Positions 1-7,875 of a stretch of DNA of 64,000 nt are shown piece by piece. The notes below the pieces were generated by a model. That model was given only the letters and a program-made list of their open reading frames with translations, was not told the origin of the DNA and ran no database searches. The position numbers and the translations under genes were made by a program. Source of the DNA: Mycolicibacterium sarraceniae (GTDB taxonomy: Bacteria > Actinomycetota > Actinomycetes > Mycobacteriales > Mycobacteriaceae). The DNA lies in assembly GCF_010731875.1 (NCBI RefSeq), contig NZ_AP022595.1:3348001-3412000 (forward strand), read 5' to 3'. Numbering within the stretch: position 1 is the first letter of the stretch; every line of letters starts with the position of its first letter.

Positions 1-52
1 GCATGTAATCATATTGGGCACTCATTGAGAATTGCGGGACGGGTAGCTCACA

Positions 53-919
53 GTGTCAACACCGTTGGACGGCAAGGTCGCCGTCGTCACCGGCACCAGC
101 CGCGGCGTGGGACTCGGTATCGCGCACGAGCTGCTGCGGGCCGGGGCCACGGTGATCGGCTGCTCGCGAGGGCCGTTGGATGCCATCCCCGGCACGGCCG
201 ACAACCCACAGTGGCTGGCCCGTTCATCGCAGCGGGTCTGCGATCAGGGCGACTACCGGGCCATCGACGCGTTCGTTGACGCAGTGGTGGCCGACTACGG
301 TCGTATCGACATCCTGGTGAACAACGCCGGCGGCACGGTTCCCGCACCGCATGTCGAGGACATCCCGGAACTCGTCTCGCGTATCCAGGGCGCGCCCGCG
401 GCCGACTGCGACTACGAGCGCACGGTGTTGTTCCACGCCTTCGCCATTCAGATGAATCTGATCAGCCCGATGTGGTTTGCCATCAGGGTGTTTCGACAGA
501 TGCGCGAACAGGACGGCGTCGGCTCGATCGTCAACATCTCCAGCGGCGCGGGCCATCCCGCCGGATCGCCGACCTTGGTGTCCTACGGCGCGGCTAAATC
601 CGGGCTGAACCATCTCACCCGATCACTTGCCGAGGAATGGGGACCGAAAGTGCGAGTCAACTGTTTGGCGCTGGGGCCGACGATGACCGACAACTTCAAA
701 TCGTTCGTGCTACCCAAGGACGACCCGACGGGGGAGAGGTACTTCCACGCCGTGCCGATGAATCGGGCCGGTGAGCCCGCCGAGGTGGGCCGTGCGGTTG
801 TCTTTTTATGCGGTGGCACAGCCGATTTCATCAACGGCACCACTATCGAGATAGACGGAGGAATGATGCCTGGCGTGCTGTACGAGGCAGGGCTTAAGAC
901 CATTACGGACCTGCTGTGA
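53..919 (+). CDS. SDR-family NAD(P)-dependent oxidoreductase
   Basis: Predicted cytosolic short-chain dehydrogenase/reductase, 288 aa, close to the usual family length plus a short C-terminal extension. Seen directly: glycine-rich cofactor loop TGTSRGVG (residues 13-20), NNAG (90-93), the serine-containing strand NISS (161-164), the catalytic pair Y178 and K182 (YGAAK), and a C-terminal IEIDGG typical of classical SDRs. An insertion around residues 95-125 is longer than in minimal SDRs. The start is GTG at 53; the next gene begins inside the stop codon (GTGA). The substrate cannot be inferred. The tight grouping with the next gene and a TetR gene suggests a small catabolic or steroid/lipid-modifying operon. 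Confidence 0.88.
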   Translation: MSTPLDGKVAVVTGTSRGVGLGIAHELLRAGATVIGCSRGPLDAIPGTADNPQWLARSSQRVCDQGDYRAIDAFVDAVVADYGRIDILVNNAGGTVPAPHVEDIPELVSRIQGAPAADCDYERTVLFHAFAIQMNLISPMWFAIRVFRQMREQDGVGSIVNISSGAGHPAGSPTLVSYGAAKSGLNHLTRSLAEEWGPKVRVNCLALGPTMTDNFKSFVLPKDDPTGERYFHAVPMNRAGEPAEVGRAVVFLCGGTADFINGTTIEIDGGMMPGVLYEAGLKTITDLL

Positions 920-1983
920 ATCGGGTGATTCAGTTCGCCACCGGTAATGTCGGCAAGCATGCCCTGCCGATGATCATCGAGCGGCCCGACCTGCAGCTTG
1001 TCGGGTTACACGCCCACGGCGCCGACAAGGTGGGTCGCGACGCCGCACAAATCTGCGGGCTATCCGAGCCCACCGGCGTCATCGCCACCAACGATATCGA
1101 CGCGCTGGTGGAGCTGGGCGCCGACTGCGTGGTCTACACCTCGCAGGCCGAGATGCGGCCGCAACGAGCCATCGCCGAGATCTGCCGTTTCCTGCGGGCC
1201 GGCACCAACGTCGTCGGCACGTCGATGGTGTGGCTGGTCGCCCCGTACCACGCCGACGCGTGGATTCGCGATCCGCTGGCCGCGGCCTGCGCAGAAGGTG
1301 GCACCTCGCTGTACATCAACGGCGTCGACCCCGGCTATTCCGGTGACAGCCTGGTCTACACCGCGCTGACCCTCGCCGGGCGGGCCACCGCGGTCACGGT
1401 GTCAGAGATCTGCGACTACGGAAGCTACGATGATGCCGAATTCACCGGTGTCAGTTTCGGTTTCGGCACCACGCCAGACCACACCCCGATCATGTTCGCC
1501 CCCGGCGTGTTGTCCTCGCTGTGGGGAGGGCAGGTCCGCTCGCTGGCCGAGGTTCTTGGGGTCACCCTCGACGAGGTGCGCGAGCGGCACGAAAGCTGGG
1601 TGACGCCCGAGCCGATCGACTGCACGATGATGAGCGTGGCGCCCGGGCATGTGGCCGCCGTCCGCTTCGCGGTCGAGGGCATCCGCGACGGGCAACCGGT
1701 GATCACCATGGAGCACGTCAACCGGCTCACCCCGGTGACCGCACCGCACTGGCCCTACCCGCCGGACGGCCGACTCGGTGTGCACCGGGTGGTCGTCCAC
1801 GGCAACCCGGGGGTCGAGATCAACACCCACCTCGGCCTCGGCGGTGTCGACCACAACGACGGCGGAGTGATCTCCACCGCCGCACGCGCGGTCAACGCGA
1901 TCGACGCGGTATGTGCCGCACCGCCAGGTGTCTTGTCCGTCAAGGACTTGCCGACCGCACACGCTGACACGGTGATGTGGTGA
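916..1983 (+). CDS. Dihydrodipicolinate reductase-like NAD(P)-binding protein
   Basis: 355-aa protein with an N-terminal Rossmann motif (ATGNVG, residues 8-13) and the overall pattern of the mycobacterial family annotated as dihydrodipicolinate reductase-like or NAD(P)H-dependent amine dehydrogenase-like. True DapB is about 245 aa, so this is a longer relative and is unlikely to be the lysine-pathway enzyme. The GTG start overlaps the upstream SDR stop by 4 bases, indicating translational coupling, and its own stop lies 1 base before the TetR start. The substrate is unknown; the pairing with an SDR suggests a shared oxidative pathway (inference). Confidence 0.75.
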   Translation: MNRVIQFATGNVGKHALPMIIERPDLQLVGLHAHGADKVGRDAAQICGLSEPTGVIATNDIDALVELGADCVVYTSQAEMRPQRAIAEICRFLRAGTNVVGTSMVWLVAPYHADAWIRDPLAAACAEGGTSLYINGVDPGYSGDSLVYTALTLAGRATAVTVSEICDYGSYDDAEFTGVSFGFGTTPDHTPIMFAPGVLSSLWGGQVRSLAEVLGVTLDEVRERHESWVTPEPIDCTMMSVAPGHVAAVRFAVEGIRDGQPVITMEHVNRLTPVTAPHWPYPPDGRLGVHRVVVHGNPGVEINTHLGLGGVDHNDGGVISTAARAVNAIDAVCAAPPGVLSVKDLPTAHADTVMW

Positions 1984-1984
1984 C

Positions 1985-2641
1985 GTGACGAAGATTGCGC
2001 CGCGCCGCCCACCTGGCGGCAGCCAGCTGCGTGCCGACCGGACCCGCGAGGCGGTTCTGGACGAGACGGTGCGCTGCGTGGTGGAGGAGGGCTTCGCCGC
2101 GGCCAGCGCCAAGCACATCGCGGAACGAGCCGGGGTGACCTGGGGTGTGGTGCAGTACCACTTCGGCGATCGCGACGCCCTGTTGATGGCCGTCGTCGAT
2201 CGGGGATTCACCGAAATGCTCGAGTTGCTGCGCAGCTTGCCGCCCCCGTCACCGACGCAAACCCACCGCAAACGGGTCGAGCTGGTGGTGCACGCCGCCT
2301 GGCAGGCGTTCTCCAGCCCGACGTCGCGCGCCTCGCTGGAGATCCTCATCGGCACCCGAGCGATGCGAGATAAACGAGCGACTCGCCATCTCGTCGAGTT
2401 GCAAAGGGCCATAACCAATTTGAGTGGTGATATCGCCGAGGGGCTGGACAGCCCACACGCGGCGGCCATCGGGGATCTGATCTGGGCCACCATGCGCGGT
2501 CTGGTGATCACGCAACTGGTGATGGCGGGCCCGATGCGCAACAGCCGAGAACTGACCGCGCTGGTCGACGTGATCTGCTCATACCTCGATCGACATGGGC
2601 AAACGCAATGCTTACCAAGCACAGTCACAGTTAGGTCATAG
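1985..2641 (+). CDS. TetR-family transcriptional regulator
   Basis: 218 aa. The N-terminal helix-turn-helix of the TetR type is clear: TREAVLDETVRCVVEEGF, then KHIAERAGVTWGVVQYHFGD with the conserved tryptophan/tyrosine-phenylalanine turn (about residues 18-62). The C-terminal two thirds are helical and would form the ligand-binding and dimer domain. GTG start at 1985, directly after the preceding stop, so it is the third gene of the SDR operon and probably controls it. It is followed by about 60 bases before the Hsp70-like gene. The ligand is unknown. Confidence 0.87.
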   Translation: MTKIAPRRPPGGSQLRADRTREAVLDETVRCVVEEGFAAASAKHIAERAGVTWGVVQYHFGDRDALLMAVVDRGFTEMLELLRSLPPPSPTQTHRKRVELVVHAAWQAFSSPTSRASLEILIGTRAMRDKRATRHLVELQRAITNLSGDIAEGLDSPHAAAIGDLIWATMRGLVITQLVMAGPMRNSRELTALVDVICSYLDRHGQTQCLPSTVTVRS

Positions 2642-2702
2642 GCCTGCGGCCAATCGGCGCGCCTGAGTGACATTCGTTGTGCGCCGTGGTGATCATGGCT
2701 GA

Positions 2703-4175
2703 ATGACTGCACCACTGGGTATCTCCGTGGGCGCAACCAGCCTGGTTGCCGCCCGAGCTGGGGACCCCCCGTTCATCTGCCCCGCCGAGTTGGTGCTTGG
2801 CGATCAGGTGTGGACCGGTTTTGTCGAGCGGGTCGGCGACCCGTCGCCGCTGGTCGGCGAGGGCGGGGTCGTCTACCGCGCCGAACAGCTGCTGGCCCTA
2901 GCCCTGTCCGCGCTCGCTGATGCCGCGGGCGCCGGTCTCGCTGCGGTGGCGGCCGTGGCGGTTCCCGCCCACTGGGGGCCGGGCCGTCGCGATGCGCTGC
3001 GTGAGGCCATGTGGCGCCTGCCCGCGCTGGCCGGTGTCGCGGCACCGCCGCTTCTGGTGTCGGACTCGACTGCCGCGCTGCGCTCGCTGCAGAGCGATCC
3101 TGGACTGCCGCGCCACGGAGTGGTCGTGGTATGCGGTATCGACGCCGACGACAGCTCGGTGACTGTGGCAGACGCCGGTGCCGACTACCGCCAGATCGGT
3201 GAGACCGTGCATCGGCCTGGCCTGCCCGCCGATTTCGCGGCGTTCATCGATGACGCTCTGAACCAGGCCAGGGTCTCCCGCGAAACCATCAGCGCCGTCG
3301 CCGCAATCGGTGATGGCCAGGGAATAGCTGTTGTCGCTCAACAAATCTCGAGCCATCTGCAGCTTCCGGTCACTGTGTCGGCGCACCCGCAGCTCGACGC
3401 GGCATTGGGTGCGGGCCTGGCCGCCGCCCGACAGCTGGCGGCTGACGCGCCGACCGGTTTGGCGCCCGCGCCGCTGATCGCGGACGTGGGCCCGCAGTCG
3501 CAGACCATGGCCGCCGCCCTGGCCTGGTCGAGTGACGACACCCCCGATGAGCCACTCCCGCAAGACCAGTCCTATGCCTACAACGACTTCGACTATCGCG
3601 GTTACGGGGATGACCAGACCGACGACGAGCTGTCCATCCTGGGCGGTGACCCACCCGCCCGGCCCGAGTCGGGCCTGACTCGCAGCGTGCCGCTGCTGCT
3701 TGGCGGTGCCGCAGCGGTCGCGGCCGTGGCCGTCGGCGGTTTCGCTTACACCCTCACCGGCACCAGCACTCCCGACACCCCGACCACCCAATCGGTGAAC
3801 CCGGCGCCGGCGACCCCCGTCACCGCGGTGACCCCGGTGCAGCAGAGTCCTGCAGTGCCACCACCGGTGCCGACCGAGACCGTCACGATGACCAATCCGC
3901 CGATCCAGACCATCACTGAGCAGGCGCCGCCACCTCACACCACCATCGTGACTGTGGAACCGACGACCACGACCACGACCACGACAACAACGACGACGCC
4001 GCCGACGACCACCACGACGACAACAACGACCACGACGACTCCGACCACGACGACGCCGACGACCACCACCATGGAGTGGGACACCACGACGACGCGAAAG
4101 CCGTTGATCCCCGGGCTGCCCCCGCCACCGCACATCCCGGGGCTGCCGCCGCTGCCAAACCTCAACGTGAGCTGA
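2703..4175 (+). CDS. Hsp70/DnaK-like ATPase-fold membrane protein with Thr/Pro tail
   Basis: 490 aa. Residues 1-235 resemble an actin/Hsp70 nucleotide-binding domain (AVAVPAHWGPGRR, a degenerate DSTAAL box, and a helix ending GAGLAAARQLA), but the substrate-binding half of DnaK is absent. Residues about 240-320 are acidic and Tyr/Asp-rich. A single transmembrane helix lies near 327-350. The rest is a proline/threonine-rich tail with long threonine runs, ending in a proline-rich hydrophobic stretch. The tail would lie outside the membrane if the N-terminal domain is cytosolic. Mycobacteria carry several such Hsp70-family membrane proteins of unknown role. Monocistronic by spacing. Confidence 0.7.
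   Translation: MTAPLGISVGATSLVAARAGDPPFICPAELVLGDQVWTGFVERVGDPSPLVGEGGVVYRAEQLLALALSALADAAGAGLAAVAAVAVPAHWGPGRRDALREAMWRLPALAGVAAPPLLVSDSTAALRSLQSDPGLPRHGVVVVCGIDADDSSVTVADAGADYRQIGETVHRPGLPADFAAFIDDALNQARVSRETISAVAAIGDGQGIAVVAQQISSHLQLPVTVSAHPQLDAALGAGLAAARQLAADAPTGLAPAPLIADVGPQSQTMAAALAWSSDDTPDEPLPQDQSYAYNDFDYRGYGDDQTDDELSILGGDPPARPESGLTRSVPLLLGGAAAVAAVAVGGFAYTLTGTSTPDTPTTQSVNPAPATPVTAVTPVQQSPAVPPPVPTETVTMTNPPIQTITEQAPPPHTTIVTVEPTTTTTTTTTTTTPPTTTTTTTTTTTTPTTTTPTTTTMEWDTTTTRKPLIPGLPPPPHIPGLPPLPNLNVS
3958..4077 (+). repeat. Threonine-codon microsatellite (ACC/ACG runs)
   Basis: An in-frame run of mostly ACC and ACG codons with occasional CCG inside the Hsp70-like gene encodes a near-pure threonine stretch in two blocks. 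The triplet register is kept, so length changes would leave the frame intact. This is protein-coding low complexity, not a CRISPR or regulatory array. Confidence 0.85.
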
Positions 4176-4260
4176 GCGGCTCGATTCCGACAACCCGCAG
4201 CTAGACGGGTGATGTGTGGGACGCCACAGCTGATTTCACGCGCTCAAGCGCGGTGAAGCC

Positions 4261-4286
4261 GTTTGCGCCGGCCCGTTGACGGGAAG
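4261..4286 (+). promoter_or_regulatory. Possible SigF-type promoter of csbD-like gene
   Basis: GTTT at 4261-4264, a 16-base spacer, then GGGAAG at 4281-4286. The mycobacterial SigF consensus is GTTT-N15-17-GGGTAT, so the -35 is perfect and the -10 matches four of six. It lies about 75 bases before the CsbD-family start; stress-sigma control of CsbD proteins is common. Inference only. Confidence 0.35.
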
Positions 4287-4360
4287 ACGAGATCAAGGCC
4301 AGCGGGGAATCTCCCCAACACGCTCTACGGGCGTGGCGCCACACCGAGAGGAAAACCGAT

Positions 4361-4600
4361 ATGGGCGAGCACAATAGCGGACCGGAAGAAGCCATCAAGG
4401 GCATCGTCGAAGGTGTCAAGGGTAAGGCCAAGGAAGTCGTCGGCGCCGTCACCGGCCGCGATGATCTCCAGCGCGAGGGGCAGGCCCAGCAGGACAAGGC
4501 CGATGCTCAGCGTGAGGCTGCGCAGAAGGAAGCAGAGGCCGAGAGCGCCCGCGCCGCCGCGAAGGTGAGCGAAGCGCGCGAAAAGGCTGAGCAGAACTAA
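4361..4600 (+). CDS. CsbD-family stress protein
   Basis: 79 aa, highly charged, Glu/Lys/Ala-rich and without hydrophobic segments. It shows the CsbD core: a KGIVEGVKGKAKEVVGAVTG segment followed by DDLQREGQAQQDKADAQ. Family members are small general-stress proteins, often under alternative sigma factors; their biochemical role is unknown. ATG at 4361 is preceded by GAGAGGAAAACC, a reasonable ribosome-binding site. A strong hairpin terminator follows 10 bases after the stop. Monocistronic. Confidence 0.88.
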   Translation: MGEHNSGPEEAIKGIVEGVKGKAKEVVGAVTGRDDLQREGQAQQDKADAQREAAQKEAEAESARAAAKVSEAREKAEQN

Positions 4601-4610
4601 TAACTCACAG

Positions 4611-4650
4611 TCAACAAGCCCGGCACCCGATACGGTGCCGGGATTGTTGA
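4611..4650 (+). terminator. Intrinsic terminator after csbD-like gene
   Basis: A long perfect hairpin. Arms CCCGGCACC (4619-4627) and GGTGCCGGG (4634-4642) are extended by TCAACAA (4611-4617) pairing with TTGTTGA (4644-4650), with one G-A mismatch. There is no long U tract, as is usual for mycobacterial hairpin terminators. The symmetric outer arms make it potentially bidirectional. Confidence 0.8.
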
Positions 4651-4844
4651 CGTTGTTGCGGCTGAGGGCGCAGAACCTTTGCGATCACGCAACGCAGATC
4701 TGGGGTAGACGCCTGGTGGCGCTGATGATCCCAGTGGCAACGTCACTGGAGAGCGGGGTAGTCAGCCACCGGATGACGCCAATGCGCCTCGATCACTGTG
4801 ACATTCGGCCAGAACGAAGGCCATCTCGTAGATGTGACTATCTG

Positions 4845-4960
4845 CGGGGATGGTGGCCGGCGCCGACAGCATCGATGACATGGCCCTGTTGCGCCACGGC
4901 GCGATGGGCACCCTCTTCGAGCGCCCGTATGCGCCCTCGACGCTGGGGTCGTACCGAACC
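4845..4960 (+). mobile_element. Remnant of an IS1380-type transposase gene
   Basis: About 35 codons reading VAGADSIDDMALLRHG followed by MGTLFERPYAPSTLGS, the N-terminal hallmark of IS1380-family transposases as I recall them (D-S-I-D-D-M and the Y-A-P-S-T-L-G-S box). The frame then leaves the family pattern (expected FLR..TFGHVRQLDAV is missing), so at most a tenth of the gene survives. No start codon or terminal inverted repeats are evident. It lies immediately beside another broken gene, marking an old insertion/deletion scar. Confidence 0.6.
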
Positions 4961-5092
4961 GATCTACGAGCGCGCTGCCGCCAGGACGGCGGCCAGGCAA
5001 TCCGGCAGCGCTTTCACGTCATTGTGTGCGGGGATGACGATCACTTTCCGACAACCACCGTCACGCCCGCCGTGGCCCGATCGCCCGTAACG

Positions 5093-5485
5093 CCGTGGGG
5101 CCGGCGAACGCCGAAGCGTTTGTCAGCATTGCCATCACGACGATCCTGCTGACCCGGCTCTATCTCAGGCTCACTGGCTACCCGCAAATCGGCGGCGGCC
5201 GGCCGCTTCGCGCGCATGAATGCCTGGCGTCGGCCGCCTCGATCGCCGCTGACAGAATGGCTCGCGGCTGTGGCCGCTGCGCTTTCTGCGAAGCGCGGCG
5301 CTGACGTTCACGCTTCTCAGCGCCCTCGTCCACTTCGCCACTGAGGGATTCGCGGCCCTGATCACACTGTCGATCGGCCTGTTCGGCTTGGCGATCCTGG
5401 CCTATCAACTCGACGTCGCCGCGGGCAAGGCCATGCCGGGGACCGGCAGCACAACCCGACTCAACGCCGATTCGCTTGTGCCGCT
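5093..5485 (+). pseudogene. Decayed multi-pass membrane protein gene
   Basis: Three pieces of one apparent protein are in the same order but no longer continuous. The first is GPANAEAFVSIAITTILL plus RLYLRLTGYPQIGGG (5095-5199). Directly fused is a cytosolic-looking piece, HECLASAASIAADRMARG, which in relatives I remember lies far downstream. In another frame (about 5282-5470) is a hydrophobic C-terminal segment, LTFTLLSALVHFATEGFAAL then ITLSIGLFGLAILAYQLD. At least one large in-frame deletion and one frameshift separate them. The 3' end overlaps the end of the convergent ANTAR gene. The family is uncharacterised. Confidence 0.55.
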
Positions 5486-6117
5486 TCGATGATCTTGGCG
5501 GCCACCTCCGCCAGCGGAACATTGGCATTGCGCGACAGTTGGCGCAGCATCTCGAATGCCTGATCGGCGTCCATCGAGTAGCGCTCCATGATCATGCCTT
5601 TGGCTTGCCCGATGATGTCGCGACTGGCCAGCGCCTCCTGGAACTGCGACTCGCGCCGAGCCGCTTCGCACACCAGCGCCACGTGGTCGGCGAACAGCGA
5701 ACCCAGCTGCCGGGTGCGTTCGCCGAACGCATGGGGGCGTTCGGCAAACACGTTCAGCGTCCCCATGGATTCGCCGTTCACGAACAGTGGGAAGCCCATG
5801 ATGCTGCGCACCGGTGTGCTGTCCAGGGCTTCGGCGCGAAACCTCGGCCAGCGGGTCTCAAGCGTCAGGTCTTCGACGTGAACGGGGTGGGGCTGCCGAC
5901 TCGAGGACACGCAGGGGCCCTCCCGGTGGCGGCGCTGGATTGCATCGATGCGTTCCGCCCACGGATGCGTTGATGCGGGAGTGTCGATGCCGTACTGGCC
6001 AGATGTCACCGTGACGTTCACGTAGTCGGCACCGGGTAATTCGGCCGCCGCATGGTGGGCGATCTCGGCGATTCGACTGGCGGTATCCGGAGGTAGGGCA
6101 CCATGGTCGGCCGGCAT
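5461..6117 (-). CDS. GAF-ANTAR RNA-binding antiterminator-type regulator
   Basis: 218 aa. Residues about 10-155 form a GAF domain (SIMGFPLFVNGESMGTLNVF is the typical GAF strand pair). The C-terminus (about 160-215) is an ANTAR domain: ASRDIIGQAKGMIMERYSMD then AFEMLRQLSRNANVPLAEVA. ANTAR proteins bind paired hairpins in target mRNAs to prevent termination, and in mycobacteria several control dormancy and lipid genes. The ATG start at 6117 is opposite a short intergenic space shared with the DUF1990 gene downstream. It is likely a soluble cytosolic sensor; its ligand is unknown. Confidence 0.9.
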   Translation of the reverse strand: MPADHGALPPDTASRIAEIAHHAAAELPGADYVNVTVTSGQYGIDTPASTHPWAERIDAIQRRHREGPCVSSSRQPHPVHVEDLTLETRWPRFRAEALDSTPVRSIMGFPLFVNGESMGTLNVFAERPHAFGERTRQLGSLFADHVALVCEAARRESQFQEALASRDIIGQAKGMIMERYSMDADQAFEMLRQLSRNANVPLAEVAAKIIEAAQANRR

Positions 6118-6155
6118 GGTTCAGCCCATACCCATCGCCGGGCCAAGCCCAACCT

Positions 6156-6653
6156 TCACACCACCGACAAATAGCGCCGGGTGATCACCCGCTGAACGAT
6201 CGAGGCGACCGGTGCCCCGATCTGGCTCCACCACGTCGCGGGCGTGGAGAACGCCACCACCTCGGCATGCACGGATTCATCGGCGGGCTCGAAGCGCACC
6301 CCGAACATCTCCTCCCCGGACACTGCGTGGCCGGGGAGGCTGCCGTACGCGAACCCCCGGCGATGGGGCTCATCGACCACATAGACCACACGGCAGGGCG
6401 CGGAAAAGGGCCCCAGCCGGCCCAGCACGTCGGTGCCGACCTGCGCCACCTCGGTGGTCGCGGTGACCCGCAGCCCCGCTCCGCGCAACATTGCGTACCG
6501 CATCACCGCGTCGGCCGCCTGCTCGAACCGGGCCCGGCCGTCGCCGATCCGCGAGGACAGCCGCACATGGTGATAGCCGGCGGGCAGGTCCGCTGCGGTC
6601 GCGCCTACCTCGGTATAGGTCAACGGGCGGCTGGCCAGGTCGCTGAGCTTCAC
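6156..6653 (-). CDS. DUF1990-family protein
   Basis: 165 aa from the GTG at 6653 (an in-frame GTG at 6662 is also possible; GGTGGAGG lies just upstream of 6653). Recognised from the N-terminal LSDLASRPLTYTEVGAT, the YHHVRLSSRIGDG motif and a C-terminal FAYGSLPGHAVSGEE block shared by DUF1990 proteins. The function is unknown; homologues in plants and bacteria are small soluble proteins. An earlier ATG would overlap the divergent thioesterase gene and lacks family similarity, so I use the shorter form. The start sits about 95 bases from the divergent gene at 6747, so the two may share a control region. Confidence 0.75.
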   Translation of the reverse strand: MKLSDLASRPLTYTEVGATAADLPAGYHHVRLSSRIGDGRARFEQAADAVMRYAMLRGAGLRVTATTEVAQVGTDVLGRLGPFSAPCRVVYVVDEPHRRGFAYGSLPGHAVSGEEMFGVRFEPADESVHAEVVAFSTPATWWSQIGAPVASIVQRVITRRYLSVV

Positions 6654-6746
6654 GGCCTCCACCCTCTCATCTGCCTCATCTGTTTGCGTACTGTCGAGGT
6701 AAGCCGCCGGTGTGCGGCGGCATACGGTAACCAGGTGGCAGAGGAC

Positions 6747-7382
6747 ATGACGGCGATCAACGAAGCCGTGGCGGCGCTCCATCCAGGCGGTGGATTCAAT
6801 CCGCCGGCGCCGACGACCAAAGGCGGCCCCGACTACGGCCGGTTCGTCGAAGCCGTTAGAGATCTGCAGGACCGGGCGCGGGCCGTGGACGCGCCCGACC
6901 AGGTGATCACCCGAGCAGCCGAGCTGCTGGAGCAGGCGTCGGCACTGCTGACGCCCTACGACGCCGACGAGTGGTCCACCCCATCAGGCCGACGGATGGA
7001 CCTGCCGATGCGTGGCAGCATCGTGACCGTCCCCAACGACACGCAGGTCGGCGAGGACGGGCGGCTGCGCGGCTGGGTCCGCTTCCGGCGCTACCACCTG
7101 GGCCGCAACGGGGCTGTGCACGGTGGGTTCATCGCCCATCTCTTCGACTCGGTGCTGGGCAAGACGTCGTTCCTAGTGACCGGCGGGCCGTACCAGCGCA
7201 CCGCCTATCTGCACGTCAACTACCGCAAGATCGTGCCCATCGAGAAAGAACTCCAGATCGACGCCGGGATGCTGCGCATCGAGGGCCGCAAGATCTTCGT
7301 CGACATCCGGCTCTGCGACGGTGATGACCTGCTCGCCGACGGGGAAGGGCTGTTCGTGACGCTCAAACCGGGGCAGCCATGA
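6747..7382 (+). CDS. PaaI-type hotdog thioesterase
   Basis: 211 aa from ATG 6747; GTG 6735 in frame is an alternative. The C-terminal half holds the hotdog helix signature [15 protein letters not shown] (about residues 129-143), followed by the beta strands [20 protein letters not shown]. It probably hydrolyses a small acyl-CoA in the cytosol. The N-terminal 60 residues are helical and typical of mycobacterial versions. The downstream TIGR02611-like gene starts 4 bases before its stop, so they are co-translated. The substrate is not predictable. Confidence 0.82.
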   Translation: MTAINEAVAALHPGGGFNPPAPTTKGGPDYGRFVEAVRDLQDRARAVDAPDQVITRAAELLEQASALLTPYDADEWSTPSGRRMDLPMRGSIVTVPNDTQVGEDGRLRGWVRFRRYHLGRNGAVHGGFIAHLFDSVLGKTSFLVTGGPYQRTAYLHVNYRKIVPIEKELQIDAGMLRIEGRKIFVDIRLCDGDDLLADGEGLFVTLKPGQP

Positions 7383-7792
7383 GGCGGTGGCGGCACGCGT
7401 GGGCGCACCGGCGGGACCGGCTGCGGGAGCGTCCGGTCGCCGATTTCGCGTACCGGGTCGTGGTGGGTGTCGTCGGGCTGGTCGTGCTGCTGGTCGGGAT
7501 CATCGCGATCCCGTACCCCGGTCCCGGCTGGGCGATCGTGTTCGTCGGGCTGGCGATCCTGGCCACGGAGTTCTACTGGGCGCATCGCACCCTGACGTTC
7601 ACCCGCGACCGTTACGACAGTGCGATGGCGTGGTTCCGCGGGCAGGGCTGGTTTGCGCAGGCGTTGGGCGCGGTGTTCACGGCCGCCGTGGTGGTGGCCA
7701 CGCTGTGGCTGGTCGGTGCGGTGGGCTGGTCGGCTGGACTGCTGGGCTTCGACCATCCCGCGTTGGACAGCCCCATCGGCCTCGGCGCCTGA
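7379..7792 (+). CDS. TIGR02611-family actinobacterial membrane protein
   Basis: 137 aa with an arginine-rich N-terminus, then two hydrophobic segments (about residues 22-55, containing [20 protein letters not shown], and about 95-118) linked by the family motif [20 protein letters not shown]. This fits the actinobacterial family TIGR02611, which is often encoded directly upstream of thrS, as here. The function is unknown; it is an integral inner-membrane protein. The ATG overlaps the thioesterase stop by 4 bases. Confidence 0.82.
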   Translation: MRRWRHAWAHRRDRLRERPVADFAYRVVVGVVGLVVLLVGIIAIPYPGPGWAIVFVGLAILATEFYWAHRTLTFTRDRYDSAMAWFRGQGWFAQALGAVFTAAVVVATLWLVGAVGWSAGLLGFDHPALDSPIGLGA

Positions 7793-7875
7793 CCAGCACC
7801 CCGATAGCATGGTCGCGTCCGACGCGAGCACGTGCGGCGGTCGTCGATGTCCCCATCAGCCGAAAGAGGCCAGCA

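Noticed and set aside
3958..4077. Repetitive tract as a possible CRISPR array or transcription-factor site array
   Set aside because: Units are codons (ACC/ACG) without unique spacers, in frame with the coding sequence.
2898..4193. Arginine/glycine-rich frame antisense to the Hsp70-like gene
   Set aside because: Composition follows directly from the threonine-codon repeat on the other strand.
7793..7875. T-box riboswitch upstream of thrS
   Set aside because: Only about 80 bases lie between genes, with no specifier-loop or antiterminator pairing visible; thrS sits in an operon-like array.
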